Positions 59,685 through 64,000 of a DNA stretch of 64,000 nt are shown piece by piece (the stretch's first letter is position 1; each line of letters starts with the position of its first letter). A program made the position numbers and the translations under genes. The stretch spans positions 1 through 64,000 of the forward strand of contig OMXE01000016.1 of assembly GCA_900314935.1 (NCBI GenBank). The letters are read 5' to 3'. This DNA comes from an uncultured Prevotella sp. GTDB lineage: Bacteria; Bacteroidota; Bacteroidia; Bacteroidales; Bacteroidaceae. The notes beneath the pieces are model-generated. The model did not search any database, was not told where the DNA came from, and worked only from the letters and a program-made list of their open reading frames with translations.

Positions 59685-60275
59685 ATGTTTACATTACTCA
59701 ACCTTCCGTATCAGCAGGAAGCATTAGATCCTGTGATCAGTGTCCAGACCCTGTCGTTTCATCATGGCAAGCACTTGCAGGCCTATGTAGATAACCTCAA
59801 CAAACTCCTCCCCGGGAGTGAGTTCGAAAGCTTGTCACTCGAGGACATTGTAAAGAAAGCCCCCGCTGGAGCCATCTTCAATAATGCCGGTCAGATACTC
59901 AACCACGAGCTGTATTTCAAACAGTTCCGTGCAGTCAGCGACGCTGTCCACGAACCCACAGGTGCCATTGCCGCACAAATCATCAAGCAGTGGGGTAGTA
60001 TAGACGCCTTTAAGGCCGTCTTCGAGTCGAAGGGCGTCAGTCTATTCGGCTCAGGCTGGGTATGGCTGTCAGCAGAAGCAGATGGAACCTTGGTCATCAC
60101 CCAGGAGCCAGGAGCGTCTAACCCCATCGCAAAAGGTTTCACCCCCCTCCTCACGTTCGATGTCTGGGAGCACGCCTACTATCTGGACTACCAAAACCGT
60201 CGAGCCGCCCATCTCACCGCCCTCTGGCAGATCATCGACTGGCAAGTCATCCAACGCCGCTACCCCTCCCTTTAA
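59685..60275 (+). CDS. superoxide dismutase, Fe/Mn type
   Basis: A 196-residue Fe/Mn superoxide dismutase, cytosolic. Metal ligands are visible: His in SFHHGKHLQAYVDNLN, His in ILNHELYF, and Asp/His in LTFDVWEHAYYLDYQNRR. GSGWVWLS and the QWGSIDAF segment are typical. The start at 59685 (MFTLLNLPYQQEALDP) is the family start; the longer frame is read-through in front. The metal (Fe, Mn or cambialistic) cannot be told. No promoter is clear in the 16-nt gap, so it may be cotranscribed with the nucleotidyltransferase. Confidence 0.95.
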   Translation: MFTLLNLPYQQEALDPVISVQTLSFHHGKHLQAYVDNLNKLLPGSEFESLSLEDIVKKAPAGAIFNNAGQILNHELYFKQFRAVSDAVHEPTGAIAAQIIKQWGSIDAFKAVFESKGVSLFGSGWVWLSAEADGTLVITQEPGASNPIAKGFTPLLTFDVWEHAYYLDYQNRRAAHLTALWQIIDWQVIQRRYPSL

Positions 60276-60310
60276 CCTTTGCCCGAGTCCCTTAGACCGA
60301 ATTTACTATC

Positions 60311-60484
60311 ATGCCAAAGAAACCCTATTCCCCCATTGAGCCCCAGAGCGATTCCCTCAAGGAACCCGCTCCAGCAGCTCCCACCGTGTTCAACCCATCC
60401 CAGAAAGTATTCCGGGATATGACTCCTGAGCAGTTGTATGATGTCATAGCCAAGGAGATCGATGACATTTACGCAGTTGGCTGA
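60311..60484 (+). CDS. antitoxin-like protein of the first array module
   Basis: A 57-residue ORF starting MPKKPYSPIEPQSDSLKEPA. Its N-terminus resembles those of the antitoxin-like ORFs at 60872, 61843, 62732 and 63470 (M-basic-K-x-Y-x-P..SDS....EP), and VFNPSQ is shared with the one at 60872. The second half (DMTPEQLYDVIAKEIDDIYAVG) should bind a toxin. In the same frame after its TGA lies a fragment of a RelE/ParE toxin, so the original gene border has been deleted and the protein is probably truncated at the C-terminus. Function inferred from this context. Confidence 0.6.
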   Translation: MPKKPYSPIEPQSDSLKEPAPAAPTVFNPSQKVFRDMTPEQLYDVIAKEIDDIYAVG

Positions 60485-60592
60485 TATGAAATACATTATC
60501 AGGCTAACACCGACAAGTGGTACTTTGCCTATACGATAGAAGGAGACACCATTACCATCGTTGATGCCTGCCATGCTCAAAACATGCACTAG
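60485..60592 (+). pseudogene. C-terminal remnant of a RelE/ParE-type toxin
   Basis: Directly after the TGA, in the same frame, 35 codons read NTDKWYFAYTIEGDTITIVD then ACHAQNMH and a stop. This is the usual end of a ParE/RelE-type toxin (KWxFAYxIEGxTIxIxDACHxQNMH from memory). The first half of the toxin and its start are gone, so the module cannot make a toxin. A deletion joining antitoxin and toxin explains it. Confidence 0.7.
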
Positions 60593-60597
60593 ATCTT

Positions 60598-60860
60598 TCT
60601 GCCATTTCCGCCATTTCTGCGGGACCATTAAATAATACTGTTAGATTTGAATCAGATTTTGTTCAATTTCTCGCCGCAGGCGATCCAAATAAATCTGTGA
60701 GATCTGTGTGATCCGTGTTCGAATAAATAATTTCTGTGCTTTCCGTGCTTTCTGTGTGAGCTATAACTAGTATTCTCCGTGTGAGATATAATTCTGTGAG
60801 ATCTGTGAGATCCGTGTTCGAATAAATAATTTCTGTGTGAGACAAAACAATAATTTTTAA
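60598..60860. repeat. repeat leader between modules 1 and 2
   Basis: TTCTGCCATTTCCGCCATTT with CTGCGGGACC, a 40-nt segment GAATCAGATTTTGTTCAATT... (again at 62535), then ATCTGTGAGATCTGTGTGAT and ATCCGTGTTCGAATAAAT twice. The last 150 nt recur nearly unchanged before the module at 61843. Confidence 0.8.
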
Positions 60861-60871
60861 GAAGATTTCAA

Positions 60872-61159
60872 ATGAAACGTAAACAATACCCCCAGCCAGC
60901 ATCTGATTCGGAGATGGTTAAGGAACCAATGCCCGTAACACAGATGACAACAGTATTCAATCCATCCCAGATGGCATTGCTGCGAATGTTTGCCCGTGAC
61001 CAATCAGAAGAAACTGCTTTGGAAATCAAGCAGGTTCTATCAAAGCATTTTCAGACAAAGGCAGATGCAGCATTGAATGAGTTATGGGATTCTGGTCAGC
61101 TTGATCAGGAGAAACTGGACGAATTGCGTAATATGCATATTCGCGATATCTTACACTAA
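60872..61159 (+). CDS. antitoxin-like protein of the PIN module
   Basis: A 95-residue ORF with the shared N-terminal peptide MKRKQYPQPASDSEMVKEP, then VFNPSQMALLRMFARDQSEETALEIKQVLSKHF and a helical C-terminus ending NMHIRDILH. It is preceded by the shared leader AATTTTTAAGAAGATTTCAA. The middle section is helical and acidic like toxin-binding parts of antitoxins. The PIN-domain toxin gene starts 14 nt later. No DNA-binding domain is obvious; I recall that similar small ORFs are paired with PIN proteins in Bacteroidetes. Confidence 0.7.
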   Translation: MKRKQYPQPASDSEMVKEPMPVTQMTTVFNPSQMALLRMFARDQSEETALEIKQVLSKHFQTKADAALNELWDSGQLDQEKLDELRNMHIRDILH

Positions 61160-61173
61160 TCAATCTGATCAAG

Positions 61174-61593
61174 ATGAGTAGAATCGTTATTGATACCAAT
61201 ACACTTGTTCAGATTGTCTCTCCCAAAAGTCGCTACCGCGAAATATACGACTCTTTTTTTGATGGAAGAAATACGTTGTGTGTATCGACAGAGATACTTG
61301 AGGAATATGAGGAAATATTGTACAGGCTTACCAATAAGGAAGTAGCAGCTAATATTATTGATGCCATCGTTAATAATCCATATACGTTGGAAGTTCAGCC
61401 ATTCTACAAGTTTAATCTTATTCAACAAGATCCTGATGACAATAAGTTCGTTGATTGTGCAATAGTATCCCATGCTCGATATCTGGTAACAGAAGATAAG
61501 CATTTCAGAGTATTAAAAGACATCCCATTTCCTTCCGTCCACGTAATCGGAATCGATGATTCCCTCAACGAGATAAGGAAGCACAAAGTGTGA
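61174..61593 (+). CDS. PIN-domain toxin (putative RNase)
   Basis: A 139-residue PIN-domain protein, expected to act as a ribonuclease toxin. The acidic residues that bind metal are in place: Asp7 in IVIDTNTLVQ, Glu in STEILEEYEEIL, and Asp in DPDDNKFVDCAIVSHARYLVTEDKHF. The closest pattern is the PIN family often labelled putative toxin-antitoxin component (PIN_3), not classical VapC. The gene looks intact. A weak hairpin (AAGGTCGAAA/TTTCGACCTT, 61604-61624) follows and may end transcription. Confidence 0.88.
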   Translation: MSRIVIDTNTLVQIVSPKSRYREIYDSFFDGRNTLCVSTEILEEYEEILYRLTNKEVAANIIDAIVNNPYTLEVQPFYKFNLIQQDPDDNKFVDCAIVSHARYLVTEDKHFRVLKDIPFPSVHVIGIDDSLNEIRKHKV

Positions 61594-61603
61594 ATTCAGT
61601 TCT

Positions 61604-61625
61604 AAGGTCGAAAGTTTCGACCTTT
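61604..61625 (+). terminator. possible terminator after the PIN toxin
   Basis: AAGGTCGAAA and TTTCGACCTT pair almost without loop; only three T follow. Weak. Confidence 0.35.
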
Positions 61626-61629
61626 AACA

Positions 61630-61842
61630 CATTTCTGCCCTTTCCGCCCTTTCTGCGGGACCATTAAAAATCCATGAGTCTGCGGGACAAATAATTAAAC
61701 AATTCAGCGGGATATAAAAATCTGTGAGATCTGTGCGATCCGTGTTCGAATAAATAATTTCTGTGTTTTCCGTGCTTTCTGTGTGAGCTATAACTAGTAT
61801 TCTCCGTGTGAGACAAAACAATAATTCTTAAGAAGATTTCAA
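61630..61842. repeat. repeat leader before module 3
   Basis: TTTCTGCCCTTTCCGCCCTT with CTGCGGGAC, ATCTGTGAGATCTGTGCGAT, ATCCGTGTTCGAATAAAT, TTCTGTG/TTTCCGTG phrases and ATTCTTAAGAAGATTTCAA just before the ATG. Confidence 0.8.
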
Positions 61843-62169
61843 ATGAAACGTAAACAATACCCCCAGCCAGAATCTGATACGGAGATGGTTAAGGAACCCA
61901 TACCAGCGGTTTCGTATAATCATAGCGTCTCTCCGTTAGATGCGCTTTGGTCAATATATCAGTCTCAAGAAGAAAAGGCTGATAAACACGAATCAGAGAT
62001 GCGAGCTTACGAGCTACAGTTACCATCCGAGACAAGGGAGTCTGTTTGTCTCTTTGCAAAGACAATTAAGAAGGCAGTGAAAGATGTGCGTCAGGCCGCC
62101 GCTGATCATACTCATGTAGGTCGAAAAGCTGATGATTTCCTGTCAGAGTTAGAACAAGAAGAGGCATGA
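61843..62169 (+). CDS. antitoxin-like protein of the RelE module
   Basis: A 108-residue ORF starting MKRKQYPQPESDTEMVKEP, then VSYNHSVSPLDALWSIYQSQEEK and a highly charged helical section (LFAKTIKKAVKDVRQAAADHTHVGRKADDFLSELEQEEA). The end is typical for an antitoxin's toxin-binding tail. The stop overlaps the toxin start by 4 nt (ATGA), so the two are made together, as in most type II modules. A broken copy of this same module lies at 63470. Confidence 0.78.
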   Translation: MKRKQYPQPESDTEMVKEPIPAVSYNHSVSPLDALWSIYQSQEEKADKHESEMRAYELQLPSETRESVCLFAKTIKKAVKDVRQAAADHTHVGRKADDFLSELEQEEA

Positions 62170-62504
62170 AGGTCGTTGTCTATACACATCCGGAATTTGA
62201 GCGTCAGTTCAAGCGTTATAAGAAGAAGTATCATTCACTGGTTAATGATTATCGTAGTTTTCTTGAATCTATAAAGGAAAATCCTTTTCAGGGTGTTAGT
62301 CTAGGTAATGGCATTAGGAAGGTTCGTTTTGGTGTTGCTTCCAAAGGAGGCGGTAAAAGTGGAGGAATGCGTGTCATCACTTTTACCTTGAACAAGGTAA
62401 ACGATGATATATATGAGATAACGTTACTCTACATATACGATAAAAGCGAGATGGGCAATGTTTCCGACAAATATATCCAGTACCTACTAGACAAAGAATT
62501 ATAA
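62166..62504 (+). CDS. RelE-superfamily toxin (HigB/YafQ-like)
   Basis: A 112-residue basic protein: MKVVVYTHPEFERQFKRYKKKYHSLVNDYRSF is a typical RelE-like N-terminal helix pair, followed by strands with GIRKVRFGVASKGGGKSGGMRVITF, the Arg/Lys-rich active-site side, and ITLLYIYDKSEMGNVSD. These toxins cut mRNA on the ribosome. The gene looks intact and is coupled to its antitoxin. The GKSGGxRVI segment also matches plasmid-type HigB/Gp49-like toxins. Confidence 0.85.
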   Translation: MKVVVYTHPEFERQFKRYKKKYHSLVNDYRSFLESIKENPFQGVSLGNGIRKVRFGVASKGGGKSGGMRVITFTLNKVNDDIYEITLLYIYDKSEMGNVSDKYIQYLLDKEL

Positions 62505-62731
62505 ATCTGTGAGTGAGATACATTTGTTCAATTTTGAATCAGATTTTGTTCAATTTCTCGCCGCAGGCGACCCCATAAATCCGTTCAATCCGTACAATCC
62601 GCATGGCAATTTAAATTTCTGTGTTTTCTGTGCTTTCTGTGTGACATTTAATAAATCTGTGCGATCTGTGCGATCTGTGTGCGAATTAAAGAATCTGTTT
62701 TCCGTGTGACAAACAACAACCCCGATATATC
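62505..62731. repeat. repeat leader before module 4
   Basis: Contains the second copy of GAATCAGATTTTGTTCAATT followed by TCTCGCCGCAGGCGA, then ATCCGTTCAATCCGTACAAT with CCGCATGGCAA, and CTGTGCGATCTGTGCGATCT. The same ATCCG phrase recurs at 63901. Confidence 0.8.
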
Positions 62732-62935
62732 ATGAGCAAAAAGTATAAACCATTAGAATCTGATTCCCCATCCATGGCATCAGAACCAACATGTACCTAC
62801 AACAACCAAGTAAGTCGTCATACATCAGTGAACAAAACCACTGCCAAAGAACAAGTGATGTCAAGTACAGTGTCTGTTGATGAGTATTTTGACGAGTTGA
62901 TATCTCTAGTTCACAAGGATTATGCAAACTTATGA
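62732..62935 (+). CDS. antitoxin-like protein of the ParE module
   Basis: A 67-residue ORF starting MSKKYKPLESDSPSMASEP, a diverged form of the shared N-terminal peptide. The C-terminal part (TVSVDEYFDELISLVHKDYANL) is an amphipathic helix fit for toxin binding. It overlaps the toxin gene by 14 nt. Much shorter than typical antitoxins, without a DNA-binding domain that I can see. Confidence 0.72.
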   Translation: MSKKYKPLESDSPSMASEPTCTYNNQVSRHTSVNKTTAKEQVMSSTVSVDEYFDELISLVHKDYANL

Positions 62936-63230
62936 AGTAAGAATTAGTCATGCTGCACTTGCAGACATGGTTGAGTTACGTTTGTTCCTTGATTCAATGT
63001 TGTCAGAAAAAGGGGCAATACGTTATGCTAACAATATGCGTGACGAGATTAAAATGCTTGCTGTCTTTGCAGACTGTTATGGCCGTTCTACTTCAATGAC
63101 ATTGCGTCAAATACATCCGAAAGCCCGACGGATGGTCTCTCACAACCGTAGGTGGATATACGTATTTCATATTGATGGCCCTTTTGTTATAGTAGATAGA
63201 ATTCTACCAGCAAAGATGAACAAAGGATAA
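62922..63230 (+). CDS. ParE/RelE-family toxin
   Basis: A 102-residue ParE-type protein: MQTYEVRISHAALADMVELRLFLDSMLSEKGAIRYANNM (N-terminal strand and two helices) and the beta sheet with RMVSHNRRWIYVFHIDGPFVIVDRILPAKMN. The last part corresponds to the ParE/RelE end in which a Tyr-x-Phe-x-Ile strand is followed by V-x-R-I-x-x. Its target, gyrase or mRNA, cannot be told. Intact, and overlapping the antitoxin-like gene by 14 nt. Confidence 0.82.
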   Translation: MQTYEVRISHAALADMVELRLFLDSMLSEKGAIRYANNMRDEIKMLAVFADCYGRSTSMTLRQIHPKARRMVSHNRRWIYVFHIDGPFVIVDRILPAKMNKG

Positions 63231-63469
63231 TTTCCGCCATTTCCGCCATTTGGCTTCCCCTAAAGCGCCGACCTTTGATTCTGCGGGACCTAAAATTCAT
63301 TATCTGAAGGACATAAAAACAATCTCTGCGGCACCTCTGCGTTCTCTGCGTCTCTGCGTGAGAATAATCATGCCGCATGGCAAATTAAAATCTGTGAGAT
63401 TTGTGCGATCCGTGTTCGAATTAATAATTTCCGTGTGAGACATAACAATAATTCTTAAGAAGATTTCAA
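63231..63469. repeat. repeat leader before the broken module 5
   Basis: TTTCCGCCATTTCCGCCATT, CTGCGGGACC, CTCTGCGTTCTCTGCGTCTC with TGCGTGAGAATAA, ATCTGTGAGATTTGTGCGAT and ATTCTTAAGAAGATTTCAA. Confidence 0.8.
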
Positions 63470-63601
63470 ATGAAACGTAAACAATACCCCCAGCCCGAAT
63501 CTGATACGGAGATGGTTAAGGAACCCATACCAGCGGTTTCGTATAATCATAGCGTCTCTCCGTTAGATGCGCTTTGGTCAATATATCAGTCTCAAGAATG
63601 A
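63470..63601 (+). pseudogene. truncated duplicate of the module-3 antitoxin
   Basis: The first 43 codons are almost identical to the ORF at 61843 (MKRKQYPQPESDTEMVKEP ... WSIYQSQE), then TGA. Compared with the full copy, about 115 nt are missing after CAAGAA, and the rest of the antitoxin tail (ATGTGCGTCAGGCCACCGCT...) follows out of frame. Confidence 0.85.
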
Positions 63602-63789
63602 TGTGCGTCAGGCCACCGCTGATCATACTCATGTAGGTCGAAAAGCCGATGATTTCCTGTCATCACTTTTACCTTGAATAAGGTAAGCGATGATATATAT
63701 GAGATAACGTTACTCTACATATACGATAAAAGCGAGATGGGCAATGTTTCCGACAAATATATCCAGTACCTACTAGACAAAGAATTGTA
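63602..63789 (+). pseudogene. remnant of the duplicated antitoxin tail and RelE toxin
   Basis: 63602-63660 matches the end of the 61843 antitoxin, then TGTCA joins directly to the toxin 3' part (63655-63789 matches 62369-62504). About 210 nt including the toxin start and active-site region are lost. Both original borders carry TGTCA, so the deletion probably ran between these short direct repeats. Confidence 0.8.
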
Positions 63790-64000
63790 AATCTGTGGGA
63801 TCTGTGAGATCTGTGTGCGTTATAAAACTCTGCGCCCTCTGCGTCTCTGCGTGAGAATAAAATTTCCGCCATTTCCGCCATTTCTGCGGGACAAATAAAA
63901 ATCCGTTCAATCCGTACAATCCGCATGGCAATTAAAATTTCCGTGCTTTCTGTGCTTTCTGTGTGACAATCATCAAACATACAGTCAAACGTATCCGCAA
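63790..64000. repeat. terminal repeat stretch
   Basis: ATCTGTGGGATCTGTGAGAT, CTCTGCGCCCTCTGCGTCTC, TTTCCGCCATTTCCGCCATT with CTGCGGGAC, ATCCGTTCAATCCGTACAAT and TTTCCGTGCTTTCTGTGCTT. I see no gene start before the window ends. Confidence 0.75.

Noticed and set aside
60663..60902. Minus-strand ORFs in the module leaders (also 61624-61821, 63187-63378, 63669-63980)
   Set aside because: They translate the 9-bp-period phrases (HTESTESTEI type) and recur wherever the repeats occur.

Overview
The window is chromosomal DNA from a member of the Bacteroidales, most likely Prevotella or a close relative. The evidence is the recurrent Bacteroidetes promoter (TTTG, about 19-20 nt, then TAnnTTTG), the lack of Shine-Dalgarno sites, a SusC/SusD pair, an UpxY-type NusG paralogue, DUF5020 and DUF4924 proteins, and the three-gene Bacteroidales glycogen cluster. 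Nothing here is ribosomal, phage or classical IS sequence, and I saw no tRNA, rRNA or CRISPR array.

0-9 kb: the 3' end of gap, two secreted or outer-membrane proteins, a broken uracil permease start, then a packed plus-strand run (small protein, UshA-like nucleotidase, miaA, two exported unknowns, a lipid-kinase-like protein). 9-14.5 kb: a Crp/Fnr regulator divergent from the glycogen cluster (GH133 debranching enzyme, GT4 synthase, GH57). 14.5-19.7 kb: a GH3 enzyme, a 1 kb gene-free stretch holding an apparently orphan cobalamin riboswitch and a possible small RNA, an ECF sigma factor, rpe and a 50-residue ORF. 19.7-27.2 kb: a complete trp operon behind a Trp-Trp-Trp leader peptide and attenuator, in the order D-C-F-A-(thioesterase)-B-E-G. 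27.2-28.4 kb: repeats only. 28.4-40.6 kb: SusD/SusC, a PadR regulator with its palindromic operator and a PspC membrane protein, a TlpA-like protein, and a sigma/anti-sigma-like/lipoprotein unit. 40.7-45 kb: divergent GH43 and GH3 enzymes. 45-49.5 kb: a minus-strand run of LysE-type exporter, DUF4924, rmlD, prfC and an UpxY-like antiterminator. 49.6-60.3 kb: ROK glucokinase, TsaC/Sua5, ClC channel, PAP2, fmt, UDP-glucose dehydrogenase, a galacturonokinase-like GHMP kinase, a four-helix-bundle protein, a nucleotidyltransferase and superoxide dismutase. 60.3-64 kb: an array of five toxin-antitoxin modules, two of them broken.

The most unusual property is the density of short repeat families between genes and, in frame, inside them. 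They include hairpins of the CCCCTCCC..GGGGAGGGG type, 7-bp-period ATTGAAA arrays, several arrays with a 9-bp period, and palindromes such as TTCCCACGTTGGGAA. Coding sequences that appear to have absorbed them include prfC, a GH3 gene, a nucleotidyltransferase, DUF4924 and the ends of fmt and tsaC. Two combinations look least described: the toxin-antitoxin array, whose modules share one 5' leader and one N-terminal peptide but carry different toxins, and the four-helix-bundle gene framed by inverted ATTGAAA arrays. All family assignments come from reading translated sequence and from memory; no database search was run.
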